Below are positions 1-6,848 of a DNA stretch of 54,693 bases, piece after piece. Origin of the DNA: CAZQIC01 sp964593555 (lineage in GTDB: Bacteria; Bacteroidota; Bacteroidia; JAFLBG01). The stretch lies in contig CAZQIC010000014.1 in NCBI GenBank assembly GCA_964593555.1, forward strand, positions 1 to 54,693, in the 5' to 3' direction. A program made the translations under genes and the position numbers. The first letter of the stretch is position 1. The number at the start of each line of letters is the position of its first letter. The notes below the pieces were generated by a model. It did not search any database, was not told the origin of the DNA, and saw only the letters and a program-made list of their open reading frames with translations.

Positions 1-11
1 GTATATGACAT

Positions 12-74
12 CTCGACAAGCGTTCGACTGAGCTCACATGACTATCCAATGTGGTCAGTTCGAGCTTGTCGAGA
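12..74. repeat. Imperfect palindromic intergenic repeat (REP-like)
   Basis: The left arm begins CTCGACAAGCGTTCGACTGA and the right arm ends GGTCAGTTCGAGCTTGTCGAG. The reverse complement of the right arm matches the left arm with a few single-base indels, leaving a short loop near 41-48. It resembles the CGACAAGCTCGA-type palindromes found between genes in many Bacteroidota. It lies just before hisIE, so it could fold in the transcript entering hisIE, but no function can be read from it. Confidence 0.6.
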
Positions 75-97
75 ACAATTATCAAAACATATAAAAC

Positions 98-700
98 ATG
101 AACATAGATTTTACTAAATCCACAGATGGCTTGGTTCCTGCAATAATACAGGACAGCAACACACAAAAAGTATTGATGCTTGGCTACATGAATAAAGAGG
201 CCTTTGAAAAAACACAAAAGGAAAACCGCGTGACCTTTTATAGCCGATCAAAAAAAAGACTTTGGACCAAAGGAGAGGAATCAAACAACTTTTTGGATGT
301 TAAAAACATATCTATCGATTGCGACAATGATACAATTTTGATAAAAGCAAAACCTCATGGCCCGGTTTGTCATACCGGAAGCGATACCTGTTTCAATGAA
401 AAAAATGAAGGGGGAGATTTTATTTTCCAGCTGGAGAAAATAATCAATGACAGAAAAAATAATCCTTCAGAAAAGTCCTATACTTCGAGCCTTTTTTCAA
501 AAGGGATCAATAAAATCGCTCAAAAAGTAGGTGAAGAAGCTATCGAATTGGTAATAGAAGCAAAAGATGATAACGCGGATCTTTTCAAAAATGAAGCAGC
601 AGATTTATTATTTCATTATCTTATACTTCTTTCCGCAAAAAATGTTCAATTGAATGAAGTTGTTGACGTATTAAAAACACGTAATCCAAAAACGAAGTAA
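98..700 (+). CDS. hisIE: Bifunctional phosphoribosyl-AMP cyclohydrolase / phosphoribosyl-ATP pyrophosphatase
   Basis: This cytoplasmic fusion enzyme catalyses the second and third steps of histidine biosynthesis: hydrolysis of PR-ATP to PR-AMP, then opening of the adenine ring. The N-terminal HisI domain (about 1-105) shows WTKGE at 57-61, the metal-binding cluster C75-D76-x-D78, and GPVCHTGSDTC with C91 and C98. The C-terminal HisE domain (about 110-195) carries VGEEAIELVIEA and a following EAADLLFH stretch typical of the MazG-like pyrophosphatase fold. At 200 residues it has the normal length for HisIE. No other his genes are in the window, so it is probably the last gene of a his operon lying to the left. 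The start has no Shine-Dalgarno, as for most genes here. Confidence 0.96.
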   Translation: MNIDFTKSTDGLVPAIIQDSNTQKVLMLGYMNKEAFEKTQKENRVTFYSRSKKRLWTKGEESNNFLDVKNISIDCDNDTILIKAKPHGPVCHTGSDTCFNEKNEGGDFIFQLEKIINDRKNNPSEKSYTSSLFSKGINKIAQKVGEEAIELVIEAKDDNADLFKNEAADLLFHYLILLSAKNVQLNEVVDVLKTRNPKTK

Positions 701-711
701 TATTTTTCATA

Positions 712-1455
712 ATGTATAAAATGATTTTCATTGCAATCGCTTCTGTTTTTATGATTGCTTGTACAAACACTACTACAGAAATCAAAAAGACAAATAGCAT
801 TGATTCTTCAGGAAGTATTTTGGGGGTCAGCAATGAAACATGCTTAGGAGGAAAAGAAATAGAAACTGACAGCTTTAATTTATTTCAGCAGTTCGTCTAT
901 TCCTTTTTAGAGAGCTCCAAAATATTGGCATCTTCGATGAAAGGAGACACAATACTTATTGTTGATGAATACTACGAAGATGGTGCTTGTGATGGACCAA
1001 GTTACCATGTGACGCTGATTCCCCTGAATAAAACAGAAAACATACTTATCCACAAACTTGAGTGCAATACACGCAACAACTTTAAGAGTTTTCTTATGCA
1101 AGAGGATACTTTAATGGGAATTTTCAAACGCTATACTATGCGACCCATGTATGATAGCATAAGCCGATTGAGTCGAGAAAAAACAACCGAAATATTCAAT
1201 ATTTATGACTCATTTTCAACATATGAAAGCGAAGGCACTACCTACATAAAAGAATTTTCAATACACAAAGACAAAAACAAACTATTAACAGTTTCCTATA
1301 ATGAGGAAAGAAAAATTTTGGATGTAGTGATTACCGGAGCTATTTTTTTTCAGACTTCGAAATATATTCTTATTCAATATAATGAAAAACAAGAATGGGA
1401 ATCCGGGGACACGGAGGGCTTTTCTAATTATAGATATATATTAATTGGCATATAA
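712..1455 (+). CDS. Predicted lipoprotein of unknown function
   Basis: A 247-residue protein starting with a short SPII signal peptide; MYKMIFIAIASVFMIAC places a lipidated cysteine at residue 17 and is followed by a Thr/Lys/Ser-rich linker. The rest is a mixed alpha/beta soluble domain with no motif I recognise (CDGPSYHVTLIPL near 95-107; tandem aromatic residues near the C-terminus). It follows hisIE by 11 bases on the same strand and may share its transcript, but a functional link to histidine synthesis is unlikely. Probably a periplasm-facing or surface lipoprotein of the cell envelope. Function unknown. Confidence 0.75.
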   Translation: MYKMIFIAIASVFMIACTNTTTEIKKTNSIDSSGSILGVSNETCLGGKEIETDSFNLFQQFVYSFLESSKILASSMKGDTILIVDEYYEDGACDGPSYHVTLIPLNKTENILIHKLECNTRNNFKSFLMQEDTLMGIFKRYTMRPMYDSISRLSREKTTEIFNIYDSFSTYESEGTTYIKEFSIHKDKNKLLTVSYNEERKILDVVITGAIFFQTSKYILIQYNEKQEWESGDTEGFSNYRYILIGI

Positions 1456-1486
1456 TTTGATGAATTATCCGATTATCTTACCTTTG
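1456..1486 (+). promoter_or_regulatory. Bacteroidota-type promoter, TTTG-N19-TACCTTTG
   Basis: A -33 TTTG at 1456-1459 and a -7 TACCTTTG at 1479-1486 are separated by 19 bases, matching the sigma-ABfr consensus (TTTG, about 19 bases, TAnnTTTG). The ATG of the next gene is only four bases downstream, so the transcript would begin at or very near the start codon. Confidence 0.65.
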
Positions 1487-1490
1487 AATC

Positions 1491-2006
1491 ATGCTAAAAA
1501 ATATTTTTCTTGTTGTATTTATTTCCTTTGTTGTGCTATTTGAAACATCGGCACAATCATATACGTTTTCTCTTGGAGGAAGAGGCGGATTTGCCAATGG
1601 CTTAACAGCAAAATATTTCATTGGAGAGAATAAAGCCATTGAAGGTATTTTCACCCGTAGGTACAGGGGATACACTTTTACCGCAATATATGAAATGCAT
1701 AAAAACCTGAAAACAGAGAACCTAACATGGTTTTATGGACTGGGCGGCCACATTGCTTCTTACAGCAGCTATTATTATTATGGATACAATCGTTTTAACA
1801 CATATACATACAAGAATCATGTTTACAAAGGTTATTATTCTGAACCAATTTCTGTTTTAGGCATAGATGCGATCATTGGCTTGGAATATAGATTCAAAGA
1901 GATTCCGTTCACTATTGGGATTGATGCGAAACCATTTTTTGATCTTGTAGGTGGTGGAGATAATTATGTAGATGCCGCTGCATCCATCAGGTATATTATT
2001 AAGTGA
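1491..2006 (+). CDS. Small exported protein, probable outer-membrane beta-barrel
   Basis: 171 residues. The N-terminal signal peptide MLKNIFLVVFISFVVLFETSA is followed by QSYTFSLGGRGG, a common opening of Bacteroidota porin-family small barrels. The mature part alternates short strands rich in Tyr, Gly and Phe (for example SSYYYYGYNRF near 103-113) and ends with AAASIRYIIK, whose alternating hydrophobic residues fit a terminal beta-strand. This pattern suits an 8-stranded outer-membrane barrel similar to those found by outer-membrane protein beta-barrel profiles, although no signature motif proves it. It has its own good promoter four bases upstream of the ATG. Confidence 0.7.
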   Translation: MLKNIFLVVFISFVVLFETSAQSYTFSLGGRGGFANGLTAKYFIGENKAIEGIFTRRYRGYTFTAIYEMHKNLKTENLTWFYGLGGHIASYSSYYYYGYNRFNTYTYKNHVYKGYYSEPISVLGIDAIIGLEYRFKEIPFTIGIDAKPFFDLVGGGDNYVDAAASIRYIIK

Positions 2007-2066
2007 TTAGGTTATCAGGCAGTCAAACTTTTTTCATTTCAATAACCAACAACAAATAACTATCAA

Positions 2067-2360
2067 CTATTTTTTAATTTCCAACACAATAGCTTTTCCA
2101 ACAAGCCTTATTCCGTCTTTTAAATCCAACAAAGCTCCTTCAACCAAATTGTGCCCATAACCAACAGGGGCCAATAACAGTACATCCAATACAACTTTGC
2201 CTCCCGGATTAATCACCTCCTTTATATTATCCATCTGACATTCCGTGCAATATTTTTTTCCATGTATATATGCCTGCGGCCTGAACATAGCACGAATAGG
2301 TTTGTCGGCAAAACTTTCGAAAAGAATTTTAATGGAAAGATATTTCTGGTGATAGATCAT
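2067..2360 (-). CDS. Small protein resembling EF-Tu domain 3
   Basis: 97 residues, no signal peptide. The segment from about 50 onward (INPGGKVVLDVLLLAPVG, then EGALLDLKDGIRLVGKAIV) parallels the C-terminal third domain of EF-Tu, where a PGD-x-V strand, an IAP turn, and a G-R-T-V-G-x-G-x-V strand occur in the same order. The first part carries a CTEC cysteine pair at about 38-41. No GTPase domain is present, so it is a stand-alone beta-barrel domain, possibly a paralogue-derived binding module. Downstream of KMO on the same strand. Function not known; the homology call is by eye. Confidence 0.6.
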   Translation of the reverse strand: MIYHQKYLSIKILFESFADKPIRAMFRPQAYIHGKKYCTECQMDNIKEVINPGGKVVLDVLLLAPVGYGHNLVEGALLDLKDGIRLVGKAIVLEIKK

Positions 2361-2366
2361 GTAAAT

Positions 2367-2458
2367 TGGCTATCGGTGGTTGGTAAACGGTCGTCGGTAA
2401 GATCATCTATATAATTTTGCACCGATAACTGATTACCTATAACTGATCACCGGCTACC
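2367..2458. repeat. Low-complexity word repeat / imperfect inverted repeat
   Basis: The words ATAACTGATTACC and ATAACTGATCACC stand in tandem at about 2425-2451, and TGGCTATCGGTGG on the left is an imperfect inverted copy of TCACCGGCTACCA on the right. This is the CAGTTATCGGTT-style intergenic word seen in many Bacteroidota. The right part overlaps the 3' end of the KMO gene, so the last residues of that protein (VAGDQL) are encoded by it. Confidence 0.6.
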
Positions 2459-3795
2459 ATCTGCATCATCTCGCGCTCCACTTCATCGCTGTCCCACTTA
2501 CTTTCAATACCAGGCATTGCCATAATCTTTTTCATGATCTCTTCCTGCTTCGTTCCTTCCTTAAGCGCGGTAGAATAACGGATGTGTGGACTATACGTAA
2601 CCATGGAATAAAGTGGGATCCACTTATCAGGATACTTTTGACTAAAATGTGCTTCGATTTTTTTCTGCAATAAAAATTTTGCGTCCGCAGTTTTATCACG
2701 CATCTCAATAAAATTTCCAATGGCAAGATCAGCAATTGCATCTGCATCAGGTTTCCTTAGCGTTTCATATTCTTCTAATATTGCAGCCCAATTTTCTTTG
2801 TGTTTATCTATAAGACCGTTTAATACCACACAATCTTCAAAGCCACAATTCATTCCCTGTCCAAAGAAAGGCACAATAGCATGAGCCGCATCGCCAATAA
2901 GGCCAATGCAATCATCAAAGGTCCATGGGAAGCATTTTACTGTGACTAATGATGCTGTCGGATTCGCAAAATAATCATCTAATAATGTCGGCATCAATGG
3001 GACAGCATCCGGAAACTCATGTTCAAAAAATTTCTTTACATCCGCTTTTGTTTTTAAGGCGCCAAAAGATTTTTCTCCTTCGAAAGGAAAAAACAAAGTA
3101 CAAGTAAAACTTCCGTCAAAATTTGGAAGTGCTATCATCATAAAACTACCTCGCGGCCAAATATGAAGCGCATTTTTTTCTATCACAAAACTTCCTTTTG
3201 GTCCGGCTGGTATTGTCAACTCTTTATACCCTGCTTCAATGTAATGTTGATTATATTCAAAACGATCGCTGGTCAATTGCATATTTAATCGTGATGCAGC
3301 AAAAGCTCCATCAGCACCAAACAACAAATCAAACTTTTCTTTACTTATTTTTTTTGTTGACTCATTTTCAAAATGCGCTTCCTTGTTTTTTCTATCGATG
3401 GTAGTGCAACGCTCTTCAAAAAACAATTTTACATTGGGTTGCTGTTGCGCAAGATCCATCAGCTTCATGTTAATTCCGCCACGGGAAACAGAATAAATGG
3501 CCTGCCCATCCTTACCATAAGGCTGATAAGCTGATGTACCATCAATATGATGAATCGCACGCCCATACATTGGAATAGCTATCCTTTTTATTTCATGTTC
3601 AATGCCAATACCTTCTAACCCTTTCCAACCACGATCACTCAATGCAAGATTAATCGAACGACCAACAGAAATATCAGCCCTGCGCATATCGGGGCGGCGC
3701 TCGTATATATTTACTTTATATCCACGCTTGGCAAGATAAATACTCAACAATGAGCCAACTAGTCCCGCCCCAACCAATGTTACATTTTTGCTCAT
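2437..3795 (-). CDS. kmo: Kynurenine 3-monooxygenase
   Basis: FAD- and NADPH-dependent aromatic hydroxylase that converts L-kynurenine to 3-hydroxykynurenine in tryptophan degradation and the eukaryote-like route to quinolinate/NAD. At 452 residues it has the family's usual length. The dinucleotide-binding motif GAGLVG is at 9-14 with YERRPDMR after the second strand. R-x-S-I-N-L-A-L-S near 46-54 is a KMO hallmark, and the second FAD motif GLIGDAAHAIVPFFGQGMN lies near 300. The C-terminal region is mostly helical and may contact the membrane. Kynureninase, the next enzyme, is encoded 1.6 kb to the right on the same strand with two unrelated genes between. The 3-hydroxyanthranilate dioxygenase is not in the window. 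The last residues come from a low-complexity repeat. Confidence 0.95.
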   Translation of the reverse strand: MSKNVTLVGAGLVGSLLSIYLAKRGYKVNIYERRPDMRRADISVGRSINLALSDRGWKGLEGIGIEHEIKRIAIPMYGRAIHHIDGTSAYQPYGKDGQAIYSVSRGGINMKLMDLAQQQPNVKLFFEERCTTIDRKNKEAHFENESTKKISKEKFDLLFGADGAFAASRLNMQLTSDRFEYNQHYIEAGYKELTIPAGPKGSFVIEKNALHIWPRGSFMMIALPNFDGSFTCTLFFPFEGEKSFGALKTKADVKKFFEHEFPDAVPLMPTLLDDYFANPTASLVTVKCFPWTFDDCIGLIGDAAHAIVPFFGQGMNCGFEDCVVLNGLIDKHKENWAAILEEYETLRKPDADAIADLAIGNFIEMRDKTADAKFLLQKKIEAHFSQKYPDKWIPLYSMVTYSPHIRYSTALKEGTKQEEIMKKIMAMPGIESKWDSDEVEREMMQMVAGDQL

Positions 3796-3805
3796 ACAAA
3801 TTTTA

Positions 3806-4300
3806 TTAATGACACATCTTTAAGGTAAAATTTCCATTCAGATAATTGTTCTCATCAACTCTCGCATCAATTCTTCCTGTTAGTGTTCCACCAACAGTAT
3901 CTACAGTAAGTATTTCAATTGCACCACAAAAAGCAATGTTGTTAACCCCCGTAATAGAATCGAATAAAGTAACATTTAAATTAGGTCCCAGTTGATAATG
4001 CCCCGCAGGCTTTTTAATAGAAGCTAAAAAATGAGTGCTGCCATGATAGGTGCAGCTGTCGGTATAAATCTTGTTATATATATCCGCTACAAACTTAGTA
4101 CTATCGAATGATGAATTTCTAAAAACACCCTGTAACATTGACCAGTCAGTACCGCCAATTTTTCCGGAGAGTGTATGGCTCTCAAAATTATAACTGCTGC
4201 AGGACGTTCCATTGACAAGATCTTCTTTCTTTTCTTTTTTACAGGCGAAAAAGTAAAAGACAAACACAAAAGTAAAAGCAATGAGAATAATCTTTTTCAT
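3806..4300 (-). CDS. Predicted lipoprotein, unknown function
   Basis: 164 residues. MKKIILIAFTFVFVFYFFAC is a clear SPII signal with the lipidated Cys at 20, followed by a charged KKEKKED tether. The mature domain is beta-rich, with ESHTLSGKIGGTDWS near 41-55 and TLTGRIDARVDENNYLNGNF near the end, the type of small beta-sandwich lipoprotein found in Bacteroidota outer membranes. It ends 10 bases before the KMO start and is likely co-transcribed with it. No known role in kynurenine metabolism can be inferred. Confidence 0.75.
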   Translation of the reverse strand: MKKIILIAFTFVFVFYFFACKKEKKEDLVNGTSCSSYNFESHTLSGKIGGTDWSMLQGVFRNSSFDSTKFVADIYNKIYTDSCTYHGSTHFLASIKKPAGHYQLGPNLNVTLFDSITGVNNIAFCGAIEILTVDTVGGTLTGRIDARVDENNYLNGNFTLKMCH

Positions 4301-4414
4301 GTATTTGAATTAGCACTGTTTAAATTACATCTCCTGCTAAGCCCGGCGATAATGCCATTGTGAAAATAGCAATTTTTAGTGGTTATAGTGGTTTCATTTT
4401 GGTAAATTTATTTC

Positions 4415-5311
4415 ATGAGATCAATGGTTGTCAGTTGCGCGTTGTTAGTTGTTGGTTTGTTTTGCAAGGGACAGAACATCGACTCTCTTAAAAATGTTGA
4501 GAGATTTATTGCATTTGTTGCAAAAGGAGATTCCTGTTGGAAAGCAATAGACTCATCTTGTGCAGAATTCTTTTGGAAAGAAGCACGAAAGCTACATTCA
4601 AGTTGTGATCTTTCATATAAATTATCAAAATTACACGGGATTATGCCGCATTGTGACGTTGATGTAAAATACAAGGCCGCAATAACAATGGGCGATAAAC
4701 GATTCTTAGAGAAAGATTATTCTGGAGCAAAGGCTGCTTATTCTGAAGCAATAGCCTCAATGCCCGAAAAAAAATATCCAAAAAACAAAATAGCTGAATG
4801 TGATTATGCATTATCAAACGGCTTGAAAAAAAATCCATATCAAGCTGCCATTGTTGTCGGTCAAGAATTATTTCACTTACATAAATACTCAGAGGCAAAG
4901 GAACAGTTTTTACTAGCAAAGAAATTAGATCCTAAGGCAACGTACCCAAAGGAAAGACTGGCTGATATTGACTCTATTTACTCAATAGCAAGAACATATG
5001 AATATTATTCAGAAAATATTTCATGGGCAGATGAAGCCTTTCAAAGAAAAGATTATAAATCTGCTAAATATAATTATGAAAATGCGCTTAAATATAAACC
5101 TCATGATATTTATGCGAAAGATAAAATTGATGCATGTGATTCATTAATAAAGATGCCGAAACCAAAAAAAATAACTTTCCACGGAGAAACAAAAAACGGA
5201 AAATACTGGACCGGGAAAGAATATGTTTATGATAAGGATGGAGTACTCACAAAAATAAAATTATATAAAGAGGGGAAGTATGTTGGTGATGCGAAGATAG
5301 AAGACAATTAA
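4415..5311 (+). CDS. Exported TPR-repeat protein
   Basis: 298 residues, transcribed opposite to its KMO and KynU neighbours. A signal peptide (MRSMVVSCALLVVGLFCKGQ) precedes three TPR-like helical pairs with the Bacteroidota flavour: GDKRFLEKDYSGAKAAYSEA, GQELFHLHKYSEAKEQFLLA and DEAFQRKDYKSAKYNYENA, each followed by P-x-x-x-x-x-K-x-x-I-x-x-x-D. The C-terminal 40 residues (KYWTGKEYVYDKDGVL then YKEGKYVGDA) look like a MORN/antitoxin-style short repeat. Such proteins act as periplasmic scaffolds, some in T9SS-related complexes. The partner is unknown. The signal peptide is encoded by a GTTGTTAGTTGTTGG-type low-complexity word. Confidence 0.75.
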   Translation: MRSMVVSCALLVVGLFCKGQNIDSLKNVERFIAFVAKGDSCWKAIDSSCAEFFWKEARKLHSSCDLSYKLSKLHGIMPHCDVDVKYKAAITMGDKRFLEKDYSGAKAAYSEAIASMPEKKYPKNKIAECDYALSNGLKKNPYQAAIVVGQELFHLHKYSEAKEQFLLAKKLDPKATYPKERLADIDSIYSIARTYEYYSENISWADEAFQRKDYKSAKYNYENALKYKPHDIYAKDKIDACDSLIKMPKPKKITFHGETKNGKYWTGKEYVYDKDGVLTKIKLYKEGKYVGDAKIEDN

Positions 5312-5322
5312 CACCCTTTTTC

Positions 5323-5402
5323 AACACGGAGGCCACTGAGTTAACAGAGCTTCACAGAGAAAACCCTGTGCAACTCCTTTTTTTCTCCGTGTACTCTGTG
5401 TT
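5323..5402. repeat. Imperfect inverted repeat between convergent genes
   Basis: AACACGGAGGCCACTGAG on the left and CTCCGTGTACTCTGTGTT on the right are inverted copies with a few changes. The CACGGAG/CACAGAG word family is a widespread bacterial intergenic repeat. It fills most of the 124-base gap between the TPR gene and kynU and could act as a two-way terminator-like hairpin, but lacks a clean T tract. Confidence 0.55.
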
Positions 5403-5435
5403 AAAACTCAACACAAATTTCATAGATTAAAAAGC

Positions 5436-6713
5436 TTAAAGGCTGTTTTTCAGAATCTCTCCAAACCTCCAAACATCTTCAAAAGAATTATACAAAGGAA
5501 CCGGTGCACAACGTATCACGTTTGGTTCGCGCCAATCAGAAATAACTCCTGCTTCGGTTAATTTATTGAACAACTCCTTCCCTCTTCCATGCGCCACAAT
5601 GCTTATCTGGCAGCCGCGTTGGCTTCTATCTCTTGGTGTAATGATTTCCAACTTCGAGCTTCCAACTTCCAACCCTTTGTTTATTTCGTCAATTACAAAT
5701 TCAAGAAAGCCGGTTAATTTTTCTGCTTTAGCAACCAATTTATCCATACCAACTTCCGTAAAAATGTCGAGTGCTGCTTTGTGTGCTGCCATTGAGAAAA
5801 CAGGCGCATTGCTTAATTGCCATGCCTCTGCTGTCTGCATAGGAACAAAACCCCTCTCCATTTTAAAACGTGTACTCTTATCGTGTCCCCACCAACCCGC
5901 AAAACGCCTAACATCTTTATCCATGACATGATGCTCGTGAATAAAAACACCTGCAACACTGCCCGGGCCTGAGTTTAAATATTTGTATGAACACCAACAG
6001 GCAAAATCAACACCCCAATCGTGTAAATGAAGTTTTATATTTCCGGCCGCATGCGCCAGATCAAAACCAACTTTTGCTCCTGCCAATTGCCCCACTTCTG
6101 TAATGGTTTTCATATCGAACACTTGTCCGGTATAATAATTTACACCGCCAATAAGTATTAATGCAATTTCATTTTTATTTTTTTCTATCGCTGACAAAAT
6201 ATCTTCTGTCCTTATCGTGTGCTCTCTCTCTCTTGGTGATACTTCTATTACAGCATCCTCGGGATTATAACCATGAAACATTACTTGTGATTCAATTGCA
6301 TACTGATCGGATGGAAAAGCCTTTGCTTCACATAAAATTTTAAAACGTTGTTTTGTCGGCCTGTAAAAAGAGACCATTAACAAATGAAGGTTTACGGTAA
6401 GTTGATTCATTGCGACTACCTCATGAGGTTTTGCACCCACTAATTTTGCCAATGGCACTGCAAACTGTTCGTGATAAGACAACCATGGATTGCGTGCATG
6501 AAAATGCCCTTCAACACCAAATGTTGCCCAGTCTTCCAGTTCATTCAAAATATTATGCTGCGTAGATTTTGGCTGCAGCCCCAATGAATTACCTGTTAAA
6601 TAAACTGCAGCGCGACCCTTAATTACCGGAAAATAAAATTTCGTACGGTAACCTCTCAACGGATCGGCTTCGTCTTGTTGTTTCGCAAATTCAAGTGTAT
6701 TGAAGTATTTCAT
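5436..6713 (-). CDS. kynU: Kynureninase
   Basis: PLP-dependent hydrolase that cleaves kynurenine to anthranilate, or 3-hydroxykynurenine to 3-hydroxyanthranilate, plus alanine. 425 residues, a normal length. Visible marks: YLTGNSLGLQP near 39-49, the cofactor-binding D218 and H221 (GFDLAHAAGN), and the Schiff-base lysine K244 in CSYKYLNSGPG. The C-terminal ITPRDRSQRGCQISI segment is also typical. A stretch of about 10 residues (LEVGSSKLEI) just before this last motif is encoded by a low-complexity intergenic-type word and looks like an insertion in a variable loop. Together with kmo it can feed 3-hydroxyanthranilate to NAD synthesis. Confidence 0.96.
   Translation of the reverse strand: MKYFNTLEFAKQQDEADPLRGYRTKFYFPVIKGRAAVYLTGNSLGLQPKSTQHNILNELEDWATFGVEGHFHARNPWLSYHEQFAVPLAKLVGAKPHEVVAMNQLTVNLHLLMVSFYRPTKQRFKILCEAKAFPSDQYAIESQVMFHGYNPEDAVIEVSPREREHTIRTEDILSAIEKNKNEIALILIGGVNYYTGQVFDMKTITEVGQLAGAKVGFDLAHAAGNIKLHLHDWGVDFACWCSYKYLNSGPGSVAGVFIHEHHVMDKDVRRFAGWWGHDKSTRFKMERGFVPMQTAEAWQLSNAPVFSMAAHKAALDIFTEVGMDKLVAKAEKLTGFLEFVIDEINKGLEVGSSKLEIITPRDRSQRGCQISIVAHGRGKELFNKLTEAGVISDWREPNVIRCAPVPLYNSFEDVWRFGEILKNSL
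5646..5674. repeat. Low-complexity word insertion inside kynU
   Basis: On the minus strand the words GGTTGGAAGTTGGAAG and CTCGAAGTTGGAAAT run in tandem. The GAAGTTGGAAG word is common between genes in Bacteroidota genomes. Here it is in frame and encodes LEVGSSKLEI in a loop before the conserved ITPRDRSQRGCQ motif. Confidence 0.5.
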
Positions 6714-6724
6714 ATTTGAAAATT

Positions 6725-6800
6725 AGTTGTTGGCTGATTGTTGTTTGTTATCAGTTAACTATAAAGAATTTAACCTAACAACAGACAACTGACAACAAGG
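6725..6800. repeat. GTTGTT/CAACAA low-complexity intergenic words
   Basis: The divergent kynU-hemL gap holds GTTGTTGGCTGATTGTTG followed by a roughly inverted copy, AACAACAGACAACTGACAAC. It is the same class of word found at 4424-4458 and 2043-2065. No hairpin with a T tract is seen. Confidence 0.4.
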
Positions 6801-6823
6801 AGCTATTTATAACATCAAAGATA

Positions 6824-6831
6824 TATATTTG
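6824..6831 (+). promoter_or_regulatory. -7 promoter element TATATTTG before hemL
   Basis: Exact TAnnTTTG match ending 17 bases before the hemL ATG. No convincing -33 TTTG at the proper spacing is visible. Confidence 0.4.
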
Positions 6832-6848
6832 CAGTAGAAATTAATACT

